Shown here: one piece after another, positions 39,843 through 49,303 of the stretch
How positions within the stretch are numbered: position 1 is the first letter of the stretch
Layout of the letters: each line of letters starts with the position of its first letter
NCBI RefSeq assembly: GCF_006476605.1
Contig: NZ_ML636804.1
Span: forward strand, 248,001-312,000
Direction of reading: 5' to 3'
DNA from: Brucella gallinifaecis
GTDB taxonomy: Bacteria; Pseudomonadota; Alphaproteobacteria; Rhizobiales; Rhizobiaceae
DNA: 64,000 nucleotides
The notes under the pieces: generated by a model
The model's database searches: none
The model's input: only the letters and a program-made list of their open reading frames with translations
Told to the model about the DNA's origin: nothing
Made by a program: the position numbers and the translations under genes

Positions 39843-41513
39843 ATGTATCGTTATGATGAATTTGACCGCGATTTTGTTGCGGCCCGTGTTGCACAGTTCA
39901 AGGATCAGGTTGAGCGCCGTCTTTCAGGCGAATTGACGGAAGATCAGTTCAAACCGCTGCGGCTGATGAATGGTCTTTATCTGCAATTGCATGCCTATAT
40001 GCTGCGTGTTGCAATTCCCTATGGCACATTATCGAGCCGCCAGCTGCGCAAGCTTGGCTCGATAGCCCGCGATTATGATCGGGGTTTTGCACATTTCACG
40101 ACGCGGCAGAATGTTCAGTATAACTGGCCAGCCTTGAAAGATGTGCCACGCATTCTCGAAGAACTTGCTAGAGTCGAAATGCATGCAATCCAGACCTCGG
40201 GCAACTGCATTCGCAATGTGACTGCGGACCATTTTGCGGGTGCTGCCGCTGATGAGGTTGCCGATCCGCGTCCTTTGGCAGAAATTCTGCGTCAATGGTC
40301 GTCGCTGCACCCGGAATTTTCCTATCTGCCGCGCAAGTTCAAAATTGCGATTGTCGGTTCCGAGCATGACCGTGCAGCCATTCAGGTGCATGATATTGGC
40401 TTGCAGCTTAAAAAGAATGAAGCAGGCGAACTGGGTCTTGCCGTCTATATTGGCGGCGGGCAGGGGCGCACGCCGATGGTTGCGAAGAAAATCCGCGATT
40501 TTCTGCCGCTTGAGGATATGCTGACCTATGTGACGGCTATTGTGCGCGTTTATAATCTCTACGGACGTCGCGATAATAAATATAAGGCGCGGATCAAAAT
40601 CCTCGTGCATGAAACCGGCGTCGAGCCGCTTGTCAAAGAGATTGATGCCGAGTGGGAGCAGATCCGTTACAGCGATCTTCAATTGCCGCAACGTGATATT
40701 GACGCGATTGAAAGCTATTTTCGCATGCCGGATTTGGTGCAACGCCCTGAAGGTTGGGAAATTCTGGCCGTAACGCAAAAAGCAGATAGCGATTTTGCCG
40801 CCTGGACCCGGCGCAATGTTACTGCGCATAAGAACCCGGATTATGCCGTTGTTACGATCTCGCTTAAACCAATTGGCGGTATTCCGGGTGATGCGAGTGC
40901 CGAGCAGATGGAACTGGTGGCGGATATTGCGCAAACCTATTCTTTTGATGAAATCCGTGTCAGCCATGAACAGAATCTGGTTCTGCCCCATGTGGCCAAG
41001 GCCGATCTTCCGGCAGTCTATGATCTGCTGCAATCGGATGGGCTGGTGACGGCCAATGCAGGTCTGATCACCGATATTATCGCATGCCCCGGCCTTGATT
41101 ATTGTGCACTCGCCAATGCACGTTCGATCCCGGTTGCGCAGCGTATTTCAGAGCGTTTCGGTGATCTTGAGCGCCAGCTTGAAATTGGCGATCTCAAGAT
41201 CAAGATTTCCGGCTGCATCAACGCCTGCGGCCATCACCATGTCGGCCATATCGGTATTCTCGGCGTCGAGAAAAAGGGCGAGGAACTCTATCAGATCACG
41301 CTTGGTGGCTCGGCGGATGAGCATACAGCCATTGGTGATATTACGGGGCGCGGCTTTTCATCCGAGGATGTGGTCGATGCCATTGAAACGGTGGTTGATA
41401 CCTATCTTGGCTTGCGCGAGAGCGAAGAGGAAAGCTTTATCAACGCCTATCGACGGGTCGGGATGGAGCCGTTTAAACGCGCTCTTTATGGCGAGGTCAG
41501 TCGTGTTGCCTGA
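39843..41513 (+). CDS. cysI: assimilatory sulfite reductase hemoprotein
   Basis: 556 residues. Two sulfite/nitrite reductase repeats; the coupled siroheme/4Fe-4S site is formed by ACPGLDYCALANA and SGCINACGHHHVGHIG (C-x5-C ... C-x3-C). Substrate-binding basic residues lie in FTTRQNVQYNW. It reduces sulfite to sulfide. Electrons may come from ferredoxin or a separate reductase; no cysJ is in the window. The stop overlaps the start of cysH. Confidence 0.94.
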   Translation: MYRYDEFDRDFVAARVAQFKDQVERRLSGELTEDQFKPLRLMNGLYLQLHAYMLRVAIPYGTLSSRQLRKLGSIARDYDRGFAHFTTRQNVQYNWPALKDVPRILEELARVEMHAIQTSGNCIRNVTADHFAGAAADEVADPRPLAEILRQWSSLHPEFSYLPRKFKIAIVGSEHDRAAIQVHDIGLQLKKNEAGELGLAVYIGGGQGRTPMVAKKIRDFLPLEDMLTYVTAIVRVYNLYGRRDNKYKARIKILVHETGVEPLVKEIDAEWEQIRYSDLQLPQRDIDAIESYFRMPDLVQRPEGWEILAVTQKADSDFAAWTRRNVTAHKNPDYAVVTISLKPIGGIPGDASAEQMELVADIAQTYSFDEIRVSHEQNLVLPHVAKADLPAVYDLLQSDGLVTANAGLITDIIACPGLDYCALANARSIPVAQRISERFGDLERQLEIGDLKIKISGCINACGHHHVGHIGILGVEKKGEELYQITLGGSADEHTAIGDITGRGFSSEDVVDAIETVVDTYLGLRESEEESFINAYRRVGMEPFKRALYGEVSRVA

Positions 41514-42258
41514 TATGGACCCCAATGCAGAAAAGCGTGCGCAAGCGCTGGCTCGCTTGCTGGAAGGAAGCCACGGGGCTTCCTCTGCGCAAGAGGTGAT
41601 CGGGCTGAGCATTCGTGAGGTGTTTGAGGGGCGTATTGCACTCGTCTCATCCTTTGGTGCTGAATCGGCGATATTGCTGCATATGATTTCCGAGATTGAT
41701 CCGGCGACACCGGTCTTGTTTCTTGATACGGGCAAGCATTTTCGCGCGACACTTGATTATCGACATGATCTTGTGGAACGGCTGGGGCTTCTTGATGTGC
41801 AGGATATTCTGCCGCTTGAAGAGAGTGTGAAAGCAGATGATCCGTTTGGTGCCTTGTCAATGACTGACAAGGATCGCTGCTGTTTCATCCGCAAGGTGGA
41901 GCCAATGGCGCGTGCAATTGCGCCTTATCGTGCGTGGATGACGGGAAGGAAGCAGTTTCAGGCCTCGACCCGTAATGCTTTGCCGGTTTTTGAATCGGTA
42001 GGTGCGCGTATACGTATCAATCCGCTTGCACGCATGAGTGCTGAGGATCTGCGCAGCTACGCGCGTCTACATGATCTTCCTGTTCATCCGCTGACGCAGC
42101 AGGGCTATCGCTCAATTGGCTGCATGCCCTGCACGCGACCAGTGAGCGAGGGGGAAGATCAACGTGCCGGACGCTGGGCGGGATCAGAAAAGACTGAATG
42201 CGGCATTCACCTGAGCGGACTTGCCGAAAGCTTAAAGAGCATCCCGAAAAGCGTGTAG
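41503..42258 (+). CDS. cysH: adenylylsulfate (APS) reductase, 4Fe-4S type
   Basis: 251 residues from GTG 41503 (GAGG 7 nt upstream, overlapping cysI); ATG 41515 is the alternative. PP-loop-like SSFGAESAILLHM. The cysteine set CC (DRCCFIRK) plus CxxC (GCMPCTRP) binds a 4Fe-4S cluster and marks an APS reductase, unlike cluster-free PAPS reductases. The catalytic Cys is in TECGIH. It makes sulfite from APS. The last seven or so codons and the stop lie inside a family A repeat, giving an unusual KSIPKSV tail. Confidence 0.93.
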   Translation: MLPDMDPNAEKRAQALARLLEGSHGASSAQEVIGLSIREVFEGRIALVSSFGAESAILLHMISEIDPATPVLFLDTGKHFRATLDYRHDLVERLGLLDVQDILPLEESVKADDPFGALSMTDKDRCCFIRKVEPMARAIAPYRAWMTGRKQFQASTRNALPVFESVGARIRINPLARMSAEDLRSYARLHDLPVHPLTQQGYRSIGCMPCTRPVSEGEDQRAGRWAGSEKTECGIHLSGLAESLKSIPKSV

Positions 42259-42280
42259 CGGTTTTAGGGTAAAATGCGCG
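42236..42280. repeat. family A palindromic repeat, copy 3, overlapping cysH stop
   Basis: AGAGCATCCCGAAAAGCGTG, core GGTTTTAGGG, end AAATGCGCG. It begins inside cysH and carries its TAG stop at 42256-42258. Confidence 0.78.
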
Positions 42281-42313
42281 TGAAAAAAGTAATATGGGAG
42301 CTTTGGATCAGAA

Positions 42314-42829
42314 ATGAGTGAAACCAGACTTTGGTCCGAGCAGGGCTTTCGTGAAGACGACTATGTCCTCGCGGATGATCTGGAAACAGCCGGTGACGCG
42401 CCGGCTATCATCATTCCTCTGGCTGTATGGCTGGGGCTTGATGAAGAGCTGCGCCGCGCTTCCAATCGTCGTATTGGTGTATCGGTAGCATCGGGCGAGA
42501 AGATCGAGCCTCTGCTTGAGCATCTCAACACTTTGCCGGTTATTGTTTTGGAGTTTCCAGCCTTCAATGATGGCCGCTCATATTCAAAGGCTGAAATTCT
42601 GCGTCGCGCAGGCTTTGAAGGAGAATTGCGGGCGGCAGGTGATGTGCTGATTGATCAGGCAGCACTGATGCTGCGTACGGGTTTTGACAGCCTGCAAGTG
42701 ACCAACAAAGTCGCACAATCGCGCCTTGGCGAGAAGCGTCTGGTTGATACGCCCGGCTATTATCAGCCCGGTCGTGGATCGGTCACGCAGGAAGGCAGCT
42801 ATGCCTGGCGGCGCGTAAAAGCGGGATGA
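42314..42829 (+). CDS. DUF934 protein, sulfite-reduction associated
   Basis: 171 residues. DUF934 blocks are visible: VSVASGEKIEPLLEHL, IVLEFPAFNDGRSYSKAEIL, RRAGFEGELRAAGDVLIDQ and the C-terminal TPGYYQPGRGS. The family is almost always encoded next to cysI/cysH in Proteobacteria and is described as an oxidoreductase of unknown activity; an electron-transfer or assembly role for CysI is inference. It lies 55 nt beyond the cysH stop, across a family A repeat. Confidence 0.85.
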   Translation: MSETRLWSEQGFREDDYVLADDLETAGDAPAIIIPLAVWLGLDEELRRASNRRIGVSVASGEKIEPLLEHLNTLPVIVLEFPAFNDGRSYSKAEILRRAGFEGELRAAGDVLIDQAALMLRTGFDSLQVTNKVAQSRLGEKRLVDTPGYYQPGRGSVTQEGSYAWRRVKAG

Positions 42830-42898
42830 TCATTTTTTTGTGGTTTGTCTTGTCCGCTTGATGGGGTAGATACCCTCATCAATTTTTGGAGACGAGAC

Positions 42899-43192
42899 GT
42901 GATCCGCCACATTGTTTTCTTTAGCGTCAAGCCAGGTCAGGACATCGATGTCGTGCGTAAGGGCCTGGAGCAGCTGGGCACTATTCCTTATTCAGACCTG
43001 TTTGAAGTCTTGCCAAATTCCAAGGTCGATCCGATGGGTAATGCGATTGATCTTGTCGTTTATGCCGAGTTCAAAGATGAGGAAGCGCTTTTCGCGTTCA
43101 AGAAACATCCGACCTATGATGCGACCACGCAATATGTGCGCCCGATGCGCGAATTGCGCTTTTCGGCAGATGTTGTAACGGATAAGGGCTGA
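42899..43192 (+). CDS. Dabb (stress-responsive A/B barrel) domain protein
   Basis: 97 residues from GTG 42899 with GGAG about 8 nt upstream. A dimeric alpha/beta barrel domain is visible from IRHIVFFSVKPGQDIDVVRK to HPTYDATTQYVRPM. Function unknown; such proteins bind or act on small hydrophobic molecules. It ends 3 nt before the convergent ogt stop. Whether it belongs to the cys unit is unclear. Confidence 0.82.
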   Translation: MIRHIVFFSVKPGQDIDVVRKGLEQLGTIPYSDLFEVLPNSKVDPMGNAIDLVVYAEFKDEEALFAFKKHPTYDATTQYVRPMRELRFSADVVTDKG

Positions 43193-43194
43193 GT

Positions 43195-43791
43195 TCAATC
43201 AAGCCGCGGTGGTGCCTGCAAGGGTAGGCCACCGAATAAATCCGGCTCAGGCGATGTTCTGGCGCGTTCGATATTGAGCAGGCGCAGCTTGGTTGCCGTG
43301 CCTCCGGCAGCCGAAAAGCCGCCCAGCTTGCCATTGGAACCTATCACCCGGTGGCAGGGGACGATAATCGGGAACGGGTTTTTGCCAAGTGCATAACCGA
43401 CCGCCTGAGAAAGACCGATATTGCCTAGCCTGCGTGCGATTGCACCATAGGTGATTGTCTCGCCAGCTTTGAGTTGCAGCAGGATTTCATAGACCTGTCT
43501 GTTGAGGTCTGGCACCTGATCAAGTGCCAGCGGGGTCTGTGAAAAATCCGGGTTTCCGCCAGTGAGCAGCATATGCACCTTGCTAATGGCTTCGCTGACA
43601 TAATCGGGAGCGTCGCTGGCATCATCAGTCGCTGAAGATATTTGCAAATCTGCAAAGCGCGATTGCAGTCGATAGCGCGTTTCGCTTTCATCCGCATCAC
43701 CGATTTCCATGCCGATAATTTTATCCGCACGCCATGCGATCCCGCATGGGCCGATCACTGTATCAAATAGGGTGATGCCGGTTGAAGTCAT
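43195..43791 (-). CDS. ogt: methylated-DNA-[protein]-cysteine S-methyltransferase
   Basis: 198 residues. C-terminal DNA-binding/active-site domain with YGAIARRLGNIGLSQAVGYA, the acceptor Cys in IIVPCHRVIGSNGKLGGFS, and an N-terminal ribonuclease-like domain (FDTVIGPCGIAWR). It removes O6-alkyl groups from guanine in a suicide reaction. ATG 43791 (MTSTGITLFDT) is chosen on family length; no strong ribosome site is seen, and the frame continues 60 codons upstream without family-like sequence. Confidence 0.92.
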   Translation of the reverse strand: MTSTGITLFDTVIGPCGIAWRADKIIGMEIGDADESETRYRLQSRFADLQISSATDDASDAPDYVSEAISKVHMLLTGGNPDFSQTPLALDQVPDLNRQVYEILLQLKAGETITYGAIARRLGNIGLSQAVGYALGKNPFPIIVPCHRVIGSNGKLGGFSAAGGTATKLRLLNIERARTSPEPDLFGGLPLQAPPRLD

Positions 43792-43981
43792 AAATACGCA
43801 TATAGCATAATTCTCAATAATTGCTGCGGATGGCGCAGCGAAATGGTTGAAGAACGATGAAAATAGTGATTGTGTGGAAATAGCCGCCATAAGCGTGACC
43901 ATGGTCATGACATTATATGGCCAAATGACAGAGCGATACCTTCCGGGGCATGATTGTTGCGATCGGAACAAGGGAATTTAA

Positions 43982-44227
43982 ATGGACGATTACGAACGCT
44001 ATGCCACAGGGCTGATGATCGTTTTTGGTGCGCTGATCGTCGGTGCGCTGATGGCAGCCAATCTTTATCATGGCGACAAGCCGGGGTTTCTGTTCGCACT
44101 CGGTGCGGCAGTGGTTGCCTGGTTTTCTGCTTTTGCCGTGCTTTTCGATAAGCCACGTGTTTATGGTGTGATGATTGCTATCGCTATTGGCCTTGTTGCA
44201 GCATCAATAGGCGCTTTCGTCACCTGA
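43982..44227 (+). CDS. small hydrophobic membrane protein, unknown function
   Basis: 81 residues with three membrane segments (about 9-27, 34-52, 60-80) separated by short charged loops (YHGDKPG, FDKPRV). Not assigned to a family. AAGGGA precedes the ATG at a good distance and a strong terminator follows the stop, so it looks like a real single-gene transcript. Confidence 0.75.
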   Translation: MDDYERYATGLMIVFGALIVGALMAANLYHGDKPGFLFALGAAVVAWFSAFAVLFDKPRVYGVMIAIAIGLVAASIGAFVT

Positions 44228-44251
44228 TCTTGCAAAATAGATTTATGAAAC

Positions 44252-44275
44252 AGCCCCGGTTAATCCGGGGCTTTT
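44252..44275 (+). terminator. terminator after the small membrane protein gene
   Basis: 8-bp stem AGCCCCGG/CCGGGGCT, 5-nt loop, TTTT tail; lies between two convergent genes. Confidence 0.88.
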
Positions 44276-44279
44276 GAGT

Positions 44280-44696
44280 TTAAATATAAGGTGAATAGCA
44301 CTGACGGCGTGGGCCATAATTGGGCTGGAACGTATTGTCATAAGCCCGATATGAGCGATAACGGTTGTAGCACCAGCGCACATGCGCGTTGCTGCGTCGA
44401 TATATCGGTGCTGCGCGATAGCGCGGCGGATGATGACGATAACGTGGAGGCGGACCCCATTTTCGATAATGTGGCCGGTAGTGAGGGCGATAACGCGGCG
44501 GATGGTGTCGCCAGCCACGTCGATCCTGACGGTAATCATGATATTGAACGGCCTCGACAGGCGCCTTTATACCATGCATGACAGCGGGTGTTATGCGTTT
44601 GGTTGGCTGTGCCGCACCTGCATTTGCTGCCATAGCAGTGACGCCTATAGCCAGTGACAGACATGCTGCGAAAAAGGATGATACAAGCCTTTTCAT
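44280..44696 (-). CDS. BA14K-family secreted protein
   Basis: 138 residues. Signal peptide ([20 protein letters not shown], cleavage near AMAANAGA). A His/Pro/Arg/Tyr-rich low-complexity stretch with repeated HHPPRYR and RPHYR follows, then a C-terminal BA14K domain ([19 protein letters not shown], then [12 protein letters not shown]) with its two cysteines. Relatives in Brucella are immunoreactive, lectin-like surface/periplasmic proteins. ATG 44696 has AAGGAAAA upstream; the 30 upstream in-frame codons do not look like protein. Divergent from metH, with a strong palindrome between them. Confidence 0.85.
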   Translation of the reverse strand: MKRLVSSFFAACLSLAIGVTAMAANAGAAQPTKRITPAVMHGIKAPVEAVQYHDYRQDRRGWRHHPPRYRPHYRPHYRKWGPPPRYRHHPPRYRAAPIYRRSNAHVRWCYNRYRSYRAYDNTFQPNYGPRRQCYSPYI

Positions 44697-44856
44697 CAAT
44701 TTTTCCTTTATAATTAAAGGGTTTATCTTCAATGTCACTGGCAATATCTTGATCGCCCATTGTGGCGGTCTGGTGGCTGGGGACACTCACTTTTTCTTCG
44801 CATTCGCAACACATCAGTGATGGCGCAAACAGTAATTGAAAACAAAGCATTATAAT

Positions 44857-44880
44857 TGACATAAAGATATGTTTATGTCA
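44857..44880. promoter_or_regulatory. 24-nt palindromic operator candidate between BA14K and metH
   Basis: Arms TGACATAA and TTATGTCA around AGATATGT; 22 of 24 positions are symmetric. It overlaps a TTGACA (44856-44861) reading towards metH and adjoins a minus-strand TATAAT (44854-44849) reading towards BA14K. It resembles AT-rich ArsR-type sites reported for methionine-cycle genes; that identity is inference. Confidence 0.6.
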
Positions 44881-45026
44881 TTAAGTTGCTTTATGCGCCG
44901 CCTGTTCGTGAAGAGCGGATAAGTGTGCGTTAAACAAATTGGTAGCGCATTTCCACAAATAGGCTGAGCATTTTCAATGACTCAAAATAGACCGGAAATG
45001 CTCTGGAATACAGGCGGTAATCCCCC

Positions 45027-48000
45027 ATGACGTCTTCTCTCGATAATCTTTTTGGTGCAACGGCAGCAAAGCCGGATGGCAGGCAAGTGCTGGCAGCACT
45101 GACAAAGGCCGCTCAAGAGCGCATTCTGATTCTCGACGGTGCCATGGGAACGCAGATTCAAGGGTTAGGCTTTCACGAAGAGCATTTTCGTGGGCAGCGT
45201 TTTGAAGCCTGTGATTGCCAGCTTCAGGGCAATAATGATCTTCTGACGCTCACCCAGCCAAAGGCGATTGAAGAAATTCATTATGCCTATGCCATGGCTG
45301 GCGCCGATATTCTCGAAACCAATACATTTTCTTCGACCACTATCGCGCAGGCCGATTATGGCATGGAGGATGCGGTCTATGAACTGAACCGTGATGGTGC
45401 GCGTCTTGCGCGGCGTGCTGCAATTCGTGCGCAGCAGAAAGACGGTCGCCGCCGCTTTGTTGCAGGCGCACTCGGACCGACAAACCGTACTGCGTCTTTG
45501 TCGCCGGATGTCAATAATCCCGGCTATCGTGCCGTTACATTTGATGATCTGCGCATTGCCTATGCCGAGCAGATTCGAGGCCTGATTGATGGCGGCTCCG
45601 ACATTATTCTGATCGAAACCATCTTCGATACGCTGAACGCCAAGGCCGCAATTTTTGCAGCCGAAGAAGTGTTCACGGAAAAGGATGTGCATCTGCCGGT
45701 GATGATTTCCGGCACGATCACCGATCTTTCAGGTCGCACGCTTTCCGGTCAGACACCGACAGCTTTCTGGTATTCGTTGCGTCATGCAAGACCTTTTACG
45801 ATTGGGCTTAACTGTGCGCTGGGTGCCAATGCAATGCGCGCACATCTGGCAGAAATAGCTGGCATTGCCGATACATTTGTCTGCGCCTATCCCAATGCCG
45901 GTCTTCCAAATGAATTTGGTCAGTATGACGAAAGCCCGGAAGCCATGGCTGCGCAGATCGAGGATTTTGCGCGTGAAGGTCTGGTGAATGTGGTGGGTGG
46001 CTGTTGCGGGTCAACGCCGGACCATATTCGTGCAATTGCTGCAGCGGTTGCCAAGCATCCGCCGCGCAAGCCGGTCAAGGTGCCGCCTTTGATGCGTCTG
46101 TCCGGTCTTGAGCCTTTCACGCTGACCAGAGATATTCCTTTTGTCAATGTTGGCGAACGCACCAATGTCACGGGATCGGCGCGTTTTCGCAAGTTGATCA
46201 AGGCTGGCGATTATTCGACAGCGCTTGATGTGGCGCGTGATCAGGTGGAAAACGGCGCACAGATCATCGACATCAATATGGATGAAGGCCTGATCGACAG
46301 CCAGAAAATCATGGTTGAATATCTCAATCTGATTGCGGCTGAGCCGGATATTGCGCGTGTGCCGGTGATGATCGACAGCTCCAAATGGGAGGTGATCGAG
46401 GCTGGTTTGAAATGCGTGCAGGGCAAGCCGATTGTCAATTCGATTTCGCTCAAAGAAGGCGAGGAAGCTTTCCTGCATCATGCGCGTCTGGTGCGTGCCT
46501 ATGGTGCGGCGGTTGTCGTCATGGCCTTTGATGAGACCGGACAGGCCGATACAGAGCAGCGCAAGGTCGAAATATGTACCCGTGCTTACAAGATATTGAC
46601 CGAACAGGTTGGTTTTCCGCCGGAAGATATCATCTTCGATCCGAACGTCTTTGCGGTCGCGACCGGCATTGACGAGCACAATAATTATGGCGTCGATTTT
46701 ATTGAAGCGACGCGCCGCATTACCGAAACCTTGCCGCATGTGCATATTTCGGGCGGTGTCTCAAACCTGTCCTTCTCGTTCCGTGGCAATGAACCGGTGC
46801 GCGAAGCAATGCATGCTGTCTTCCTTTACCATGCCATTCAGGTTGGTATGGATATGGGTATCGTCAATGCCGGGCAATTGGCGGTTTATGACACAATCGA
46901 CCCCGAACTGCGCGAAGCTTGCGAAGATGTGGTGCTGAACCGCCGTGATGACGCAACAGAACGGCTGCTCGAAATTGCGGAGCGTTTCCGCGACAGCGGC
47001 ACAAAAGAAGCAAAGACACAGGATCTGAGCTGGCGTGAATGGCCGGTGGAACAGCGGCTTTCGCATGCGCTGGTCAATGGCATTACCGAATATATCGAAG
47101 CTGATACTGAAGAGGCGCGTCTTGTGGCTGAACGTCCGCTGCATGTCATTGAAGGCCCATTGATGGCCGGCATGAATGTGGTTGGTGATCTGTTTGGGTC
47201 GGGCAAGATGTTTTTGCCGCAGGTGGTGAAATCTGCCCGTGTGATGAAACAGGCTGTGGCGGTCCTTCTGCCTTATATGGAAGAAGAAAAGCGCCAGAAT
47301 GGTGGAGAAGGCCGCCAGAGCGCTGGCAAAGTGCTGATGGCTACCGTTAAAGGCGACGTGCATGACATTGGCAAGAATATTGTTGGCGTTGTTCTTGCTT
47401 GCAACAATTACGAGATCATTGACCTTGGTGTGATGGTGCCGGCACAGAAAATTCTTGAAACGGCAAAGGCTGAAAATGTTGATGTGATTGGTCTGTCGGG
47501 ACTTATCACGCCGTCGCTTGATGAGATGGTGCATGTGGCGGCTGAAATGGAGCGCGAAGGCTTCAATGTGCCCTTGCTGATTGGTGGTGCGACAACCAGC
47601 CGTGTGCATACAGCCGTAAAAATTCATCCGCGTTATGAGCGCGGGCAGGCGGTCTATGTGGTTGATGCCAGTCGTGCGGTGGGTGTGGTCTCCAATCTGC
47701 TGTCACCTGAAAACAAGGCGGATTATATAGAAGGCATCCGTGCTGAATATGCCAGGGTTGCAGCAGCCCATGCACGCAATGAAGCGGAAAAAAAGCGTCT
47801 GCCTTTGGCCCGTGCCCGCGAAAATGCCCATAAGCTTGACTGGGATGCCTATACGCCGCCAAAGCCGACATTCCTTGGCACGAAAACATTCGATAATTAC
47901 GATCTTTCAGAGATTGCACGCTATATAGACTGGACACCATTCTTCCAGACATGGGAGATGAAAGGGCGCTTTCCGGCCATTCTCGACGATGAAAAACAGG

Positions 48001-48809
48001 GCGAGGCGGCGCGTGCTTTGTGGAATGATGCGCAGGCCATGCTTGCAAAGATCATAGAAGAGAAGTGGTTTGCACCACGTGCTGTTATCGGTTTCTGGCC
48101 TGCCAACACGGTGGGGGACGATATTCGCCTCTTTACCGATGAAAGCCGGAAAGAGGAGCTGGCGACTTTCTTCACGCTGCGTCAGCAATTATCAAAGCGT
48201 GATGGTCGTCCGAATGTCGCCATGTCTGATTTTGTAGCCCCGGCTGAGAGCGGCAAGCAGGATTATGTTGGCGGCTTTGTTGTTACGGCGGGTATTGAGG
48301 AGGTGGCAATTGCCGAGCGTTTTGAGCGGGCAAATGATGATTATTCGTCTATCCTCGTCAAGGCTTTGGCTGACCGCTTTGCAGAAGCTTTTGCAGAACT
48401 GATGCATCAGCGTGTGCGCAATGAGTTCTGGGGCTATGCACCGGGCGAAGATCTCACAAATGATGATCTGATCCATGAGCGTTATGCAGGTATCCGCCCG
48501 GCTCCGGGCTATCCGGCACAGCCGGACCATACGGAAAAGAAGACCCTGTTTGAATTGCTTGATGCAACCGCGCAAACGGGTGTTGAGCTGACAGAAAGCT
48601 ATTCCATGTGGCCGGGGTCTTCCGTATCGGGCCTTTATATTGGTCATCCCGAGAGCTATTATTTTGGTGTCGCCAAGGTGGAGCGTGATCAGGTCGAGGA
48701 TTATGCCAGCCGCAAGGGAATGCGCGTTGAGGAAGTCGAGCGCTGGCTTGGACCGATCCTCAATTACATTCCCGGCCAGACGCCGGAGCCGGTTGACGCG
48801 GCAGCCTGA
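45027..48809 (+). CDS. metH: cobalamin-dependent methionine synthase
   Basis: 1260 residues, full length. The homocysteine domain carries the Zn ligands GLNCALGAN and [11 protein letters not shown]. The methyltetrahydrofolate (pterin) domain starts around residue 360 ([16 protein letters not shown]). The cap and B12 domains follow, with the cobalt-binding H779 in [13 protein letters not shown]. The C-terminal reactivation domain (about 920-1245) includes PGYPAQPDH. It methylates homocysteine to methionine. No B12 or SAM riboswitch is recognised upstream; the only upstream signal seen is the palindrome 147 nt before the ATG. Confidence 0.98.
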   Translation: MTSSLDNLFGATAAKPDGRQVLAALTKAAQERILILDGAMGTQIQGLGFHEEHFRGQRFEACDCQLQGNNDLLTLTQPKAIEEIHYAYAMAGADILETNTFSSTTIAQADYGMEDAVYELNRDGARLARRAAIRAQQKDGRRRFVAGALGPTNRTASLSPDVNNPGYRAVTFDDLRIAYAEQIRGLIDGGSDIILIETIFDTLNAKAAIFAAEEVFTEKDVHLPVMISGTITDLSGRTLSGQTPTAFWYSLRHARPFTIGLNCALGANAMRAHLAEIAGIADTFVCAYPNAGLPNEFGQYDESPEAMAAQIEDFAREGLVNVVGGCCGSTPDHIRAIAAAVAKHPPRKPVKVPPLMRLSGLEPFTLTRDIPFVNVGERTNVTGSARFRKLIKAGDYSTALDVARDQVENGAQIIDINMDEGLIDSQKIMVEYLNLIAAEPDIARVPVMIDSSKWEVIEAGLKCVQGKPIVNSISLKEGEEAFLHHARLVRAYGAAVVVMAFDETGQADTEQRKVEICTRAYKILTEQVGFPPEDIIFDPNVFAVATGIDEHNNYGVDFIEATRRITETLPHVHISGGVSNLSFSFRGNEPVREAMHAVFLYHAIQVGMDMGIVNAGQLAVYDTIDPELREACEDVVLNRRDDATERLLEIAERFRDSGTKEAKTQDLSWREWPVEQRLSHALVNGITEYIEADTEEARLVAERPLHVIEGPLMAGMNVVGDLFGSGKMFLPQVVKSARVMKQAVAVLLPYMEEEKRQNGGEGRQSAGKVLMATVKGDVHDIGKNIVGVVLACNNYEIIDLGVMVPAQKILETAKAENVDVIGLSGLITPSLDEMVHVAAEMEREGFNVPLLIGGATTSRVHTAVKIHPRYERGQAVYVVDASRAVGVVSNLLSPENKADYIEGIRAEYARVAAAHARNEAEKKRLPLARARENAHKLDWDAYTPPKPTFLGTKTFDNYDLSEIARYIDWTPFFQTWEMKGRFPAILDDEKQGEAARALWNDAQAMLAKIIEEKWFAPRAVIGFWPANTVGDDIRLFTDESRKEELATFFTLRQQLSKRDGRPNVAMSDFVAPAESGKQDYVGGFVVTAGIEEVAIAERFERANDDYSSILVKALADRFAEAFAELMHQRVRNEFWGYAPGEDLTNDDLIHERYAGIRPAPGYPAQPDHTEKKTLFELLDATAQTGVELTESYSMWPGSSVSGLYIGHPESYYFGVAKVERDQVEDYASRKGMRVEEVERWLGPILNYIPGQTPEPVDAAA

Positions 48810-48828
48810 TCAAAATTATGGAATAAGT

Positions 48829-48857
48829 ATAAGCCCCGCATTGCGGGGCTTATTTAT
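48829..48857 (+). terminator. Rho-independent terminator of metH
   Basis: 11-bp stem ATAAGCCCCGC/GCGGGGCTTAT, 3-nt loop, T-rich tail, 20 nt past the stop. Confidence 0.92.
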
Positions 48858-49094
48858 TTAATGTTACTTAAACTTGAACTATTTTAAATAAGTATCAGTT
48901 TTGTGAAATTTATAAAACTATTGAAATCAATATATATGGATGATGTGTATTTTATATGTTATATAATACAGGTGGCTCACGGAATTGTGGTCGATAAATA
49001 CATATGCGGGTTCCGGCGCCATAGAATCCTGAAAATTATTATTTGTTTGTCTGGTCGTTTATTCGACACAGAATGCACCTGTTTGATCAAAATT

Positions 49095-49143
49095 AGAATG
49101 CATCCCGGAACGTGTAAAACGGTTCTCGTATAAGGATGCATAT
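49095..49143. repeat. family A repeat, copy 4 (degenerate)
   Basis: AGAATGCATCCCGGAACGTG ... GGTTCTCGTATAAGGATGCA; outer arms GAATGCATCC and GGATGCATATTC remain complementary despite base changes. Confidence 0.7.
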
Positions 49144-49157
49144 TCAAACGAGGAATT

Positions 49158-49205
49158 AGAGCGCATCCCGAAAAGTGTGAAACGGTTTTCGGGCAAAGAT
49201 GCGCG
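49158..49205. repeat. family A repeat, copy 5
   Basis: AGAGCGCATCCCGAAAAGTG ... GGTTTTCGGGCAAAGATGCG; nearly identical to copy 1 at 3264 and likewise followed by a family B unit after about 15 nt. Confidence 0.8.
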
Positions 49206-49220
49206 TCAAAACAAATATTT

Positions 49221-49260
49221 AGAGCGCTGATCTGATTCAATCAGAACGAAACGCGCTCTA
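49221..49260. repeat. family B palindromic repeat
   Basis: AGAGCGCTGATCTGATTC ... CGCGCTCTA; same unit as 3323-3357 and 60788-60822. Inner TCTGATT/AATCAGA forms a hairpin. Confidence 0.72.
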
Positions 49261-49303
49261 ACCGAATTATCTGGTTCATTGAAACAATAATAGGATTCCA
49301 GCT

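Larger units (their letters stand above)
48858..49303. other. 446-nt spacer holding three palindromic repeats before luxR
   Basis: No credible gene. The left part (48858-49090) is AT-rich and featureless. The right part holds two family A repeats and one family B repeat, annotated separately. The luxR promoter must lie to the right of, or within, these repeats. Confidence 0.7.

Noticed and set aside
40029-41033. 334-codon minus-strand frame opposite cysI
   Set aside because: Antisense shadow; Ile/Arg/His-rich noise and lies wholly inside cysI.
44881-45026. Possible cobalamin or SAM riboswitch upstream of metH
   Set aside because: No B12-box or SAM-II-like core could be recognised; the only strong signal is the DNA palindrome at 44857-44880.
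48903-49133. 76-codon frame between metH and luxR
   Set aside because: AT-rich non-coding spacer, runs into a family A repeat, no ribosome site, no domain-like sequence.
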